NCBI GenBank assembly: GCA_032622095.1
Contig: CP136063.1
Span: forward strand, 145,629,379-145,693,378
From: Siphonodentalium dalli
Lineage: Eukaryota; Mollusca; Scaphopoda; Gadilida; Siphonodentaliidae
Length of the DNA: 64,000 bases
Reading direction: 5' to 3'
Shown here: positions 12,806 through 24,159 of the stretch, piece after piece
Position numbering within the stretch: position 1 is the stretch's first letter
How the letters are laid out: each line of letters opens with the position of its first letter
Notes under the pieces: model-generated
Told to the model about the DNA's origin: nothing
Databases searched by the model: none
What the model saw: the letters and a program-made list of their open reading frames with translations, nothing else
Program-made: the position numbers and the translations under genes

Positions 12806-14800
12806 TAAAAATGGCATTGTACTACCAGTGTATGACTGGGATTACCTAACAATATATAATGCCCCTGACATTAACTACTGTTATTGTTGTCTAAAAACTG
12901 ATACCTCCCCATTCTAATACATGTATGTGATCCTGAATTTAGTCCTGTGCCTTTCAATTGTATAAAGTTACAATTAGTGTAAGTTGTTCACAATGACTAA
13001 TTGTAAGAAGAGCATGAGGATCAGCTAATCATTTTCTGAATTGTAGTCATCTACTTCATGTTGTTAGCCTGCAAGTGACTTTTTAACACATTACATGTTA
13101 GAGCTCAATGCACACTAATATTCAACACATATATATGGACATGTTGATAAAATCCCCAAAAAAAAAAAAAAAACAACAATTTAAAAAAAAAAAAAAATTC
13201 GTTAAGTTTTTTTGTCATAACATCAGGCATTGCAATAAAAAGGCCTAATGCGGCCCTTTTTATTCAATGCGGCGGGGCCTGAGAACCAAAACCTTTTTTT
13301 TTTTTGGCCTTATATGTAATTGTTAGTGGTTATGAAACCATGTTAAAGGTTTGGAAAAACCCAGACAATGCCAGGCAGCGCAGCTAGTTTCATGTATTTG
13401 TGGACCGTGAGCGATCCCCAGAACATGACATGAATAAATGAGGGTCCAAACTCCCATTGACTTTTCTTTAATCAGTTTATCATATGGACAACATACTTTT
13501 TGGGCCAATGGTTGACGAGCTGATTTCAACATCCCACCTGAGTTTGACCGGCATACAGTCAGTCACTTCTGGGAGTAATGAAATGAATATCATTAAGTTG
13601 TTGTGATATAAATAAATTTATGTTAACTTTTTAATAGTTACAAATTCAAAACATAGAATACCATATGACAAAAGTATGTTAAAATTAGTCGGCAACATGT
13701 AAGGCAACAAAACATTACAAACTAAAATAGCATGGCACTGCCAAGTCATCGATAAAAAAATCCTCATCTTTATACACAAGATGCAATTTTTAACTATCAG
13801 TATTAACAAATTTGATTTATATAAAGGTAAAACATCAATAAAATGTGAACGTATGTCCATGAAAAATTCCAGCTCCCAATTTATAACCATGTCTCACAAG
13901 AGAGTTTGAGAGGACGAAACTTAATTTTTAACAAAAGCCTCAATAAATAAATTCCTTCAGCATAATTATAGCAGAGCCCATTCCTGATGTAAATCTTCAA
14001 ATAGGTTGGGGTGCCAGGTTTCCACAACAAAATCCCAAAAAAGAAGTCTTACTATAACTCGATCTTGAACAGATTTCACTGTTGTCTGAACATTGGTTTG
14101 GTTTTCCATTAACTAAGTTAATTTACATATCATAAACCAGATGAGGCAACATGTGAGCAAAATAAATATCCCAAAATATAATTGAGAGTGAATTATGCAG
14201 CCATGTAACATAAGTATCGCGTTCAGTTCATTATGTCGAAATGGACATAATGCACTGCACAACTCATTTCCCACCCAATCACCATATATTGATGCAAGGG
14301 AACATATAAATGGCTCTATGGACAGTCTTCAGTGGGTGACCATGGGAAATATAACATGGGAACATTCACTTGGTAGACATTAGTGTTTATGCAGACTCAA
14401 TTATCATCTAGATTCCATCAGTCACAAACATTTAAAAACAAATGAAGAAGGATGAAAACATTGTTCCAGCAAATGTGTATTGTATATGCTTTGAAACATT
14501 TTTAAAAGGTTCATAAAATTACAGAAAATTTAAAGGAATGAGATAAAATAAGAAACTGACAAATTGTAATTGATTTTGTAATTTTACCAACTTTTTGCTT
14601 TGTTTATTTCTGAAATCGTAAATAAGTATTTGCATTTGTAAAAGCATTAATCTCTCTCAGGGGAGTAAGCAAGCAAGCATAATATATTGCTGTTGAAAGC
14701 AGCAAGAGCTTCAGACGTGTCAAAGTACCACCGTTACCAATATTGTTGGGACAAAGGCTGTGCTTGGGTAGTATTGCACTACCAGACTACCAGTATCAGT
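12806..14800. other. No supported gene; AT-rich with A-runs
   Basis: 13158-13198 holds two A-runs and 13296-13305 a T-run. 13323-13560 on the minus strand is open in two frames at once (one reads KSQWEFGPSFIHVMF, the other VCCPYDKLIKEKSMGVW). That suggests a decayed dispersed repeat more than a gene. Nothing else stands out. Confidence 0.4.
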
Positions 14801-14814
14801 ACGGCCTGTTATGG

Positions 14815-15055
14815 TGTGTGAGGAAATTAACATTACTTTACAGAATGGATTCTCCAACTCAAGTTATAAAATTCTACAGACGGATGGTCTATTATTCATC
14901 TGGATGGATATTCAGGTAATAAAAGCGGAGGACAGACGGAAATATAATACAAGTGCAGAAGGATTTCTACTAATTGGTGGAACATGTTCAGATATTAAGT
15001 TCAACAAACATTATCTGAACATTTCCTAAGGGAATTACTTATTAATGTATTTAGT
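14815..15055 (-). mobile_element. Copy of a CTATACTAAAT-ended fold-back element
   Basis: The 3' end 'atttagtatagat' (about 15049) is the reverse complement of the 'ctatactaaat' ends at 15586, 21176 and 52437. Internal inverted words 'gaacatgttcagat' and 'atctgaacatttcc' also match those copies. The left end is not clear. The plus-strand open frame 14811-15029 lies inside it. Confidence 0.5.
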
Positions 15056-15101
15056 ATAGATATGGTTAAAGCGCCAATGGGTCAATCAAATGAACTTATT
15101 A

Positions 15102-15312
15102 TAGTAATGCCCTAAATAATCGACTCCTTAACCACAGCAGAATTATGGGTATTTTCAGGATTTAGTCGGAAATATGGCTTGTTGCAATTCATTGGAAAGC
15201 TCTCAGTGAGAGCTTTCTGATGAATGGCAACAAGCCATATTTCCGACTGAATCCTGAAAGATAACACATAATTCTTCTGTGGTTAAGGAGTCGATTATTT
15301 AGAGCATTACTG
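15102..15312. mobile_element. Palindromic MITE, family 1 (TA-flanked, 211 bp)
   Basis: Starts (C/T)AGTAATGCCCTAAATAATCG and ends with the reverse complement, flanked by TA on both sides (15100-15101, 15313-15314). The two arms are nearly complementary over the whole length, meeting at 'agctctcagtgagagct'. TA target duplication and long terminal inverted repeats fit a Tc1/mariner- or pogo-type non-autonomous element. Four other copies are in the window (16654, 24005, 32167, 53591). Confidence 0.9.
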
Positions 15313-15585
15313 TACATGTTAATATTATGTTCCATCCATAAAACGACTGCCAATATCTACCAGAAAAATTAACTCACCAATGTGGTGCAACTATTTTATT
15401 ATTTTGGAGGTAATTAAAATATGAAGCTTTAACATGACACAATATCAACAGTGTGAACAGGCGCAATATTTTAAGTAAATGCTCAGATTAATTACGTGAA
15501 CATCGAGCAGCAAAGTTACAAACAACTTTCAATATAAATTAGATAGGTAGCAATCTTTATGATGGTCAGCATTTCTTCTCTTTAA

Positions 15586-15831
15586 CCCTTTCTATACTAA
15601 ATGGACACCCCCAACAAGTTATAGCTATACATTGGAATAGTGTATTATCCACTTTGAGGGATATTCAGGGAATAAAAACAGATAATACAAGTGCAGAAGG
15701 AATCATATTCTTTGGTGGGAAATGTTCAGATAATAAGTTCAACAAACAACATATTCAACATATTATCTGAACATTTCCTAAGGAATAACTACTTGTCAAT
15801 CTGTGTCAATGAGAATTTAGTATAGAATTGA
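15586..15831. mobile_element. CTATACTAAAT-ended element flanked by TTAA
   Basis: TTAA (15582-15585) is followed by CCCTTTCTATACTAAAT. The right end reads ATTTAGTATAGAATTGA followed by TTAA (15832-15835). Internal words ('aagtgcagaagga', 'gaaatgttcagataataagttcaacaaac') match the 14.8-kb copy. TTAA target sites suggest a piggyBac-like origin, but the ends are imperfect. Confidence 0.65.
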
Positions 15832-15892
15832 TTAACATCTGTGGAAACGGAGTGTCAACAGACATAACAACCAAAGCTACTGTGGATTAGAG

Positions 15893-16622
15893 TTGACAAC
15901 TCGTTGCATCAGAACTATAAGGTCGTAACTCACATTTTCAACTTGAAAATGAAGATTGAAGTTTTCAGACAACATTTCTCATAATGTTGACTAAGCATGA
16001 TGTTTTGTTGTATTTATCCCAATGAAAACTGGCATTAGCTGTCCATTGAACCACATAATTTTTCTGTTTACTCCCTCATTTTCTTTTAAAAAGCAATAAA
16101 TTGTTTGGAGATACGACCTTTTGCATACTCAAACGACGATTGGTTTCCATGCTATAAGGAAGTGGTGCTAATAAATACAGATTAAGCTAAATATGCTGGC
16201 AATCGCATGTTTCTATGAACTAAAAAAGTGTCTATTCTACGTTATGAATATTCACTCATGTGCATAATCATACAGAAATTTGTGGAACAATCAGAAAATT
16301 TAAATCACCAAATGATCACATGGAGATACAACCATATAGCACACATTTGAGAAGTTACAAACACAAAACAGAAGTCACGTGGACAACCTGAAGCATCTGA
16401 TTGGCTGCTGTTGGACATACGACCTTATAGCACGAATGATTGTGAAGATTGCTGGAGATACATTTGTGTTGCTGGTTTGTGAGAATATTTGCCATCCAAT
16501 GCAAAAACAGTTTGGCCCATCGGATTGGAATTTTTCTCATGATTCGAATGATATCAAATACTCATTTCCTGCCAAAATGGAGTTACGACCTTATAGTTCT
16601 GATGCGACGAACTGTTGTTATT
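15893..16622. repeat. Inverted repeat pair, arms about 45 bp, 730 bp apart
   Basis: The left arm at 15893-15941 ('cgttgcatcagaactataag' and on) and the right arm at about 16577-16620 ('cttatagttctgatgcgacg') are inverted copies with a few mismatches. Inside, short phrases like 'ggagatacgacctta' recur (16110, 16322, 16417, 16568). This may be a decayed non-autonomous element. The open frames at 16355-16675 on both strands lie inside it and are not supported as genes. Confidence 0.65.
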
Positions 16623-16653
16623 TATCTATAAGAACCTTTGCTGGTACAATATA

Positions 16654-16864
16654 CAGTAATGCCCTAAATAATTAACTCCTTAACAACAGCAGAATTATGG
16701 GTAATTTTTCAGGATTTAATCGGAAATATGGCTTGTTGCCATTCATCGGAAAGCTCTCAGTAAGAGCTTTCCGATGAATTCCAACAAGCCATATTTTCGA
16801 CTAAATCCTGAAAACACCCATAATTCTGCTGTGGTTAAGGAGTCGATTATTTAGGGCATTACTG
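16654..16864. mobile_element. Palindromic MITE, family 1 (full copy)
   Basis: CAGTAATGCCCTAAATAAT at the left end and its reverse complement at the right, flanked by TA (16652-16653, 16865-16866). Length is the same as the 15102 copy. The pair sits only 1.3 kb from that copy. Confidence 0.92.
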
Positions 16865-17113
16865 TACTACCAAAAGGTCTGAGTCTCATTTGCACCGGTA
16901 TTGGTACTGATTCTGAGCGAGCTTGACAAGCCTGAAGTGTACTAGTTCAAAGTTGGGAAATGCACTAGAAAGAAAATTATTTTAAAGAGGAATTTCTCCA
17001 AAGATGCCCACGACAAGAGTAAGATTTCTCTGGGAAAAAAACATATGTTTGTAAAAAAAGAAAAAGAATAATAAATTAAATATACAATTCCACATGATTC
17101 TTATAGAAGACAT

Positions 17114-18145
17114 GACATAAACAAGACAGTCAATGACTGGGTCGCTCACCAGACTTTAAAGACTGAGAAGACTGGGACTCTGAAGACTAATTCATTCAGA
17201 TGTTGACATTATGTGCACATATGTGTACCTGTATTGGAAGACAACATTGTATTACAATAATATATATACAATCAGAAGATTTTTTTAAATCTGAAATGTG
17301 TATGTTATCAGGAACTGATTCTACACGTAGTTCATACTCAAATTTAAAAGTTAAAACAGTATGATAAAACAGGCAAAGGGTATGAAAGGTTTTAAATTAC
17401 CACACCAATCATGTAAGTTTAAAGACATTTATCTTTTATTTATCTTTAACCTTCATACCAAATACAAACTCATTCAACCTGATGATACATGAGAAGTCAT
17501 TTTAAGAATTACTATGGAGGGATAGAGTTATGGCCCTGGCTTCACAACTATTTGACCAAGTGACCTCATTTGAATAAATCTGAATGTGACAGGGACCACC
17601 AGCCTAGGGTCAAAATATAGGGAGAAGTGACTTCTCCCTCTTGGAAAAATAAGGAGAAGTGAGGGCTTACCAGGGAGAGTGGAGCGTTAGTGCGACTATT
17701 TGTCGCTAGTAACTATTCATTAGAACTGATTGTTTTAGCTGTTATTATTGTCCACAATAGATTTTCTACATGGGTGAGGATAAACTGGAAGTGTTAAGCT
17801 GAGCAGTAGATCATCCAGTCACCAATTCTTTAGGGAGATTAAAAATTTAACTAAAATTTTTTTTTTTTTTGTTGTTTTTTTTAAGGGAGACATCCACTTC
17901 TCCCTGACGTCATTTCAGGGAGACTTGCGGCCACACAGGGCGACTATTTGGCCCACGTCGCCCCCTAGGCTGGTCCCTGGAATGTGAGTCACCTAGCGAA
18001 CATCCACACCAAATATGAACCCATTCGGCCCTATGGATATAGAGAAGATGTTCAAAGAATTGTTGACAGACGGACGGATGGACGGACAAGGAGTGATGAC
18101 TATAGCTCTGCCGGAGACTTGGTCTGAGGTGAGCTAAAAAAATTA
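17114..18145 (+). mobile_element. Repeat family A element, interrupted by a hAT insertion
   Basis: The left part 'aacaagacagtcaatgactg...gtcgctcacc' and following text match 27709-28020. 'aaatctgaaatgtgtatg.tatcag.aactgattctaca' at 17285-17330 matches 30110-30155. The right part 'gttatggccctggcttcacaactatttgacc...' matches 26570-26690 and 30430-30480. It ends with a GGACGGA run (18070-18090) and a hairpin pairing TAGCTC with GAGCTA (about 18112-18138). A 390-bp hAT element (17590-17979) has jumped into it. Confidence 0.75.
17590..17979. mobile_element. Small non-autonomous hAT element, 8-bp duplication
   Basis: Ends are CAGGGACCACCAGCCTAGGG on the left and the reverse complement of CAGGGACCAGCCTAGGGGG on the right. 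Both flanks carry GAATGTGA (17582-17589 and 17980-17987), the 8-bp target duplication expected of hAT transposons. A related uninterrupted copy at about 26622 ('aaatctgaatgttagtcaccc') shows the empty site. Length is 390 bp with no coding capacity. A likely relative is at 58581-58940. Confidence 0.93.
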
Positions 18146-18246
18146 TGCATGTTGCAACATCGAGTTCATGGTCAACACTGGACAGTTTCACTCACGCTAG
18201 ACCAAGATCTCATTACAATCAACTGGGTCTAGAGTCTCTGGTACTT

Positions 18247-18288
18247 ACGTTGATTTCAGAGATGAACGGGGAATTCTCAGCTTGTGAC
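18247..18288 (-). CDS. Candidate exon or first exon with strong donor
   Basis: On the minus strand a strong donor (AAC|GTAAGTACC) ends a stretch reading LSQAENSPFISEIN if the AG at 18289-18290 is the acceptor. That acceptor has a poor pyrimidine tract. Alternatively this is a non-coding first exon, since 150 bp upstream there is TCGGACGTCAATCA, a cAMP-response-like site. No partner exon is proven. A possible 15-nt exon with a good acceptor lies at about 19151-19165. Confidence 0.2.
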
Positions 18289-18299
18289 AGCTAATTAAT

Positions 18300-20390
18300 A
18301 TTCATGTTCCAAATAAAGTACTGTTCACTATTTTGATTGACGTCCGACAACGCCCCTGTGTAGATAACAAGGACAATTGCTTAAACATCCATCAAGCCAG
18401 TTCTGTCATAGAAAAAGGGAGCAAACTGTGATAAATGATTTATCCTTCACGGGGCTTATCATAAGCTCAAAAGTCAATTGCGAAGTAGTGACAAAACGGT
18501 TAATAAACTTGAAGGAAATGGTGATATAAATCATAGTATGGAAAACAAGCTATCTGTTCATGAAATTCTTTGTGATGTTGCATCATATCCTTATTTAGAA
18601 CATGAGCATGCAATTTACTACAATTTAGACTACAACCATAGTAAATTCCTTATTTGGTGTGTGCGTAACTATATTTGTTAGGAGAAAATATGAACTGGAT
18701 TAATATATTTTAATCTCTTAGCAAAATCAATTATATTAAGTACACAATTTCTGTTATTCCCCAATTATGAAGGAACATTTATCACCTGATTTTAGAACCC
18801 ACAATGGATACGATGGGTTTAGTTAACTAAGTCAATGTTTGATCAGTTAACAAGGGCGACATAACACATGGGTTGTAATAAACCGCTGAGACTGCAGTCA
18901 AACACTGCAGATGTGGCTTGTGTAAATAAGTGAAAAAGTGTGAATAATATGTGGCTTTTGCAGGAAGCTAATGATTGGTTGAAGTTTTGCATTCCTCGAT
19001 GTGATTGTTCTGTGGGAGAAATTTCAATGGCACGGTTGCTCCGGTTTGAAATAATATATTCCATGGGCCAGATGATTGCAATAAGATCTTGGTCTAGCTT
19101 TACTGAGACTGCACAATGTACAGATTGACGATTATAGGTGCACTCACCACATGCTGTTTCAGCTTCAGAAGAGATAAAAAAATTAACAAATCTTATTGAA
19201 TGGTAACGCTTATAAAAGTTCCTTTGTTTTAATTACAATTCTTTACAATTGTTTCAATATTGTAAAATTTACAAAGGAGAAACTTATGGCATATGCATCC
19301 CTTTCAAAATACATAATGTAATTTAACAGCAGCAAGATTGGCTCACTTGAATCAATGGGTATACGATGATTGCTGCAGCCTGCGCGAAATATAGTATAAT
19401 TCAAATGCCTTCATGCTCCAAATTAAGCACAAGAGTGGGTAGGAAATTGTGTAACTCTAGCCAAACCAGAAACTTTTATCCGGAAAAGAAGACAACCTAA
19501 TCATTTACACATATACGTTTTGCTACAGGTATAGAATTCAGGAAGAAATTAAACAAACGCCTTCAGTTAACACTGAAAATAGCAGCAAATATCTCAATAT
19601 TCTTAGTTAACCTGTGTCTATTCACATACATGTGGTATGGTACATGTATTTACCTACCCTGAGGCAACCACTTTCCTGGCTAAGTGTAGGTAAAAACCTG
19701 TACTTCAAGATAAGCAGTTATAACATTTAACTATCAAATTTTAGCATCCTATTTTATCCAATGCCCAAAATGTCAGTTGAGACCAAAAGGCTTCTAAATG
19801 GTACAGAGAATTTCTGAGTGAAGATGGGGCCCCATAACATGTATCGATCAACCAATAATATGAACGAATGCACACTAGCCAATAGATAATATAATATACC
19901 AATGTATCTTGAAAACTAATTGAAAACTTTCCCTATGTGGTTTGATAGCAATTTGGTGATGAGGATACTGGTTTCCTACCCACTTAATCTATTGAATATA
20001 ATTCTATGGTCAGGTTGGGGCAATGGGAGTGAGAGTTATGTTTCCTATGTTTGGCAGTTGGGGGCAGTCTTAAATTAAATACTCAGTGCCATTACTTCAA
20101 CATGTATAACATTTGCTTTCCAGCTAAAAATGTACAACATTTGCTTTCGATCATCACAATACTTTCAAATATATTGTCGGCAACATGACTATATACCTCA
20201 TTATGGCACCTTCAGCAAACTGCTTCTATCAAGGTATGCATTTTAATACAAGCTCACTAAATGGTATCTTAAAAGTGCCTAGTTTGATTAGAGGGTCCTG
20301 TGTATCATCCAGCCACGGAAACCTCACCAAAATCAGTTTTATCGATTGAAATTACTTTATTACAATTTATTATGCACCCATAGATGTGAG
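18300..20390. other. No supported gene
   Basis: Short open frames at 18478-18681 (plus) and 18843-19064 (minus) have no recognisable motifs. On the minus strand a T/C-rich tract ends CTGAAG near 19165 and a GTGAGT donor lies at about 19145, leaving at most a 15-nt exon. No repeat family seen elsewhere in the window was noticed in most of this interval. Confidence 0.4.
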
Positions 20391-20395
20391 ACATA

Positions 20396-20427
20396 TGTAT
20401 TCAATGGAATACAATCCATTGAATACA
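20396..20427. repeat. Perfect 13-bp inverted repeat, 6-nt loop
   Basis: TGTATTCAATGGA and TCCATTGAATACA flank ATACAA. It would form a stable hairpin in RNA from either strand. It is isolated, with no obvious gene end beside it. Confidence 0.8.
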
Positions 20428-20442
20428 TACTGTTGTGTACCA

Positions 20443-20520
20443 CAACTGGAATAGAAGCTAGAACTGCCTGATCATTGCAGTGTGCGCTAGACAAGGTTGG
20501 TGCAGGTTCAAACCCCAACA
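20443..20520 (+). repeat. Possible tRNA-derived (SINE-like) fragment
   Basis: GGTTCAAACCCC (20505-20516) matches the pol III B-box consensus. Upstream 'tgatcattgcagtgtgcgc' could be a poor A-box about 40 bp away. The fragment does not fold into a proper tRNA by eye. It could be chance. Confidence 0.25.
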
Positions 20521-21175
20521 TGTATGAAAATCAGGACAGATTTTTAAGCTTGATCTGAGTTGAGGGATATCTCAATGTGTCATTCCGATCTGGTATATGT
20601 ATGCATCCGCACACGAACTATCAATCCACATGTGCCCGTATATATATATTTCCAGAGAGAATCCAGTGGAGTTTTTGTTTTCTTGACTAAAATTTATGGG
20701 TGTCGAATCAGACCAGGCATCTTTAAGAAATGTGTTTCCATGTTACACAAGAATCAAAGGTAAACAATGGAATAGTTTTTTACTTGAATTTTTATTTGCA
20801 AAATTTGCCAGTGTATTTATTATAACAACATATTTCCTCACACGACTGAAACAAATAATTAATCCATGCAGTGTGGGCTGGAAATGCTCAAGTTGCTTCC
20901 TGGTGAGAAAATATAAATTGGGAATGAGAATTTCAAAACATGCAGAGTTGCAGATAAATGACAGAAAGCACATACATAAGATATTGTATCAATAATTTAA
21001 TTATTACTAAAATTATTAGGATAAATTGCTAAGATCAATAACAGCTGGGATGTCAAATTAGGCAAAATATGACAAACAACATACGCAACTGGCAAATTAT
21101 CCAGAAAGTTTGTCACACTTGTGCCAGGCATGTAAACTCACAAACATTTCAAATATATTTTTAGTATTATAACCT

Positions 21176-21236
21176 TTCTATTCTAAATACTTATTGACAA
21201 GTAGTTATCCCTTTGGAAATGTTCCAATCCATTTAG
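21176..21236. mobile_element. Fragment of CTATACTAAAT-ended element
   Basis: 'ttctattctaaatacttattgacaagtagttatccctttggaaatgtt' matches the end of the 52433 copy ('ttctatactaaatactaattgacaagtagttccctcaggaaatgtt'). Only about 60 bp remain. Confidence 0.6.
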
Positions 21237-21610
21237 TATACATGTAGAAAGTTAAAAGCGAAAATTTCCAAGACTTCAAAAAAATAAACTAGATGGAAGA
21301 GCAAAACTGATTTACACTATTACCATATCTTGACAGTTGCCCTATTCCCAGTGATTTGAAATCAAACTGAGGTGGGGATGTCGATATTGACCCAATATAT
21401 TTATAATGTTTATATATATGCTCTTCATTATATGGAGGAATAAAGATATATATATATTATATTTGCTGATTTGAAGTCAATGAACTATGGTGCTTGATGT
21501 AGTGTCAACTAAATCACACTGAGAAATATGCATAGTGAATCAAGGTTCTATGCTATGAACTACTCTCACGTAATATTTGGCCAAATGCACCAAATTCATG
21601 ATTGAATTAA

Positions 21611-22018
21611 AGGCCCTTATAATTCTGGAGCGCCTGATTATTTTCTTTTCCGAGATATCAATATACCATTTTATTCATAAAATTGCATCATAAAATAGGG
21701 GCAAAAATATTTTTTCTGCCGAGATAATAAAATTCTGAGGCATAGAAGTATCCGTTTAGCGACAGAAAATTGTTCCCTTTGGCATTGAACATATTCCCCT
21801 CTTTTCAATCAAGAATCATTTCTGCATGGATAAATAAAGAGCGTTCCTTATTAGTTTTTTAGTGGCGTTTGCTCACCACTGTGCAGAAAGTTGATAACAA
21901 ATAATTCATTCCTATGACCTCAGTAATAGACTTTTCATGGTATATAAATTCCCCGCTATAGTAAATAACAAAAAGTTATAAATGGGTAGATTTTGAGGCT
22001 CTAAAATGAAGTGGGCCT
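21611..22018. mobile_element. Candidate TTAA-flanked element with short ends
   Basis: TTAA-AGGCCC on the left (TTAA at 21607-21610) and GGGCCT-TTAA on the right (TTAA at 22019-22022), about 408 bp apart. The inverted ends are only 6-8 bp, so this is less certain than the other elements. piggyBac and Kolobok elements both duplicate TTAA. Confidence 0.4.
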
Positions 22019-22601
22019 TTAACAAAATAGCACCAACAAATAAACTGATAAACATTGATTAATAATATCTGTACACCAAAGTTTAATACTAGGCCGAAGA
22101 AGTATGAAAATTTAGATGTTCATGATGATGAGAACAAGGTAAATGCCATTAAAATAAATATTCTGTGTTCTCAGGTGTTTTTAATTGTTTCTATGGAAAA
22201 CTCCTACAATTGTCCAAGCAATCCATAGGATGTATCCTCTGATGCCTTTAGCCATTAAATTTCAAACAGAAACCAACCTAGATTTCTTATAGTGGATAAA
22301 TTGGAGATAAAACTTCGAACTCTGAAAATTCTAGATAAATGTGTATTTATATATGTTGAAGACTTTTTTGATTGATCAGTGAGGTGCCGCAGAACACAGT
22401 ATTTATATGTTTTTTGTCCTAATAGTATGATCAATTTGGGTATGCGAGTTAAATAGTCAAACTGAACAACGTAATTGAGATTCTGTATAGCTAAAGATGA
22501 CAATGTTGTTATAATATCAGTGATATAGACTTGGAACTTTAATTAAGTGGGATACTAACCAATATGTGAATATGTAAGTTCTCACTGAAATAATAATGTC
22601 T

Positions 22602-22695
22602 TTACACTATAGCACTACGCTCAGGTTGTTTCGGATTGAGCACAATTGGTGTAAGGCTACCAGAGCCAGAGGCAATAGTGGCATCCTTGCACCAA
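22602..22695 (-). CDS. Candidate last exon, unknown gene
   Basis: On the minus strand, after an AG at 22696-22697, an open 30-codon frame runs to a TAA. It contains GSGSLTPIVLNP and ends PKQPERSAIV-stop. Composition is protein-like (Ser/Gly then Pro/Lys/Arg, hydrophobic C-terminus). A second possible acceptor (GTGCAAG) would start it in phase 0 at DATIASG. A hydrophobic last residue might be a PDZ ligand, but the -2 position is Ala. No upstream exon is proven. It could belong to the gene at 46.9-59.2 kb or to another gene. Confidence 0.3.
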
Positions 22696-23513
22696 CTGTT
22701 CAAATGTGGTAAATGATAACCCATCCCAAAATAAGTGTAGCTGCATATTTATTTAATACTCCAAATGCAAAAAAAGGATATTATTCAGATTTTCTTACTG
22801 ACATATTGATTGTTTTCAATGATTTTAATGTTACAAATTTTTGTAATAACCATTATGATGCCCTTAGCAGTATAAATTGCATGGTGTGTCTCCACGGCAG
22901 TCTGGATTACACAAGAGCAATATGTCGAAAATCTCCACATTGCATGGAGCCGGTGCATTTGCTAAGTGTACAACAATGGGTGTTTAGTAACTAATAAAAA
23001 AAAAACTCAACGCCTAAACATCGTACATATATTTACCATATTGTTCAAACGGAATTTACCACCAGTAAATATAGAATATCAATTCCAGCAACAATAATCA
23101 ATATATATAACTTTTATATGATTTGTTTCAACTGTCTTACTGCAATAATCTGCCAAATTTACCACAAATCCATATATTATGTACAGCTATATAACTATTG
23201 TAGAGGTTGTAACTCTAAATTTATTTGCAGTACCGAAAACCAAACCATCAGCTAATGAAGATTACTGAAGATATCAAGAAAATCATTTGGGACAGGTGGA
23301 CAGACTGGTGATGTCAGAACAATCAAAGAGTCAATGATATTTAAGACTAGCTGCTATATGATTTGCTACTATATGATTTTCAATTATTAATATGCAAATA
23401 AACAGAAGAAATCAATCATTAATTTCAGTCTACGATATTACAGTATTATTATAAACACATGAGCAAAAATTTGAAAGATTTCGCAAAAATAAATGTCTCC
23501 AAACCTAGGTAAA

Positions 23514-23583
23514 CTATTGTCTTGTCTTGCCAGAAGTTCCCACGTTGATTTGTCGCTGCACCACAGTGTGTGGAATCCTAATC
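23514..23583 (-). CDS. Candidate last exon, unknown gene
   Basis: On the minus strand an open frame reading IRIPHTVVQRQINVGTSG and ending KTRQ-stop follows a CTGAAG acceptor. The evidence is ambiguous, because the same stretch is also open in a second minus frame (FHTLWCSDKSTWELL) and on the plus strand (SHVDLSLHHSVWNPNPSEW) behind a good acceptor (TTGTCTTGCCAG). Three open frames over 70 bp at this size is not rare. Confidence 0.2.
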
Positions 23584-24004
23584 CTTCAGAATGGCTAACA
23601 GTTTTTTGTGTGAAGTACCATCAATCAATATGGATAAGTCACTAGTCACTATATACAGTTACTCTGTTATTGAAATTGGTGTTAAATATTCCTGATTTAT
23701 TTTTACATGGTGTTGGTTGTAATGTGTTGACTGAAAGAATCTGTAAAATACTCATTACTTAAGCAAACAAATTATTCGTTTGGACAAAATAAATAAAAAT
23801 TCTATGTGCTCAGGCCCCTTCCTTATCTCTGAAATTTTCTTTTAAAAACCTCGTCAAATATTTTATTTAAACATTTTCTGTTAGAAATAACGGATTAGAA
23901 TTTTGTATTCTGGAGCATGTTTTCCAGATTTGTAGAACAAATTAAAATAGCCTTCCTCCCTCATCTCATAAGTGAGATCTAATTTCCAGGGAACACAGAT
24001 ATTA

Positions 24005-24153
24005 CAGTAATGCAGTTACAGTTGCCATTCAATCGGAAAGCTCTCGGGGAGAGCTTTCCGATGAATGGCAACAAGCCATATTTCCGAATAAATCCTGAAA
24101 AATTACCCATAATTCTGCTGTGGTTAAGTAGTTGATTATTTAGGGCATTGCTG
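24005..24153. mobile_element. Palindromic MITE, family 1, left arm deleted
   Basis: TA-CAGTAATGC is followed almost at once by the centre of the palindrome. Most of the left arm is missing and the right arm is complete to GGGCATTGCTG-TA. Length is 149 bp versus 211 bp in full copies. Confidence 0.88.
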
Positions 24154-24159
24154 TATATT

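Noticed and set aside
20443-20520. A genuine tRNA gene
   Set aside because: A B-box is present but there is no convincing A-box spacing or cloverleaf.
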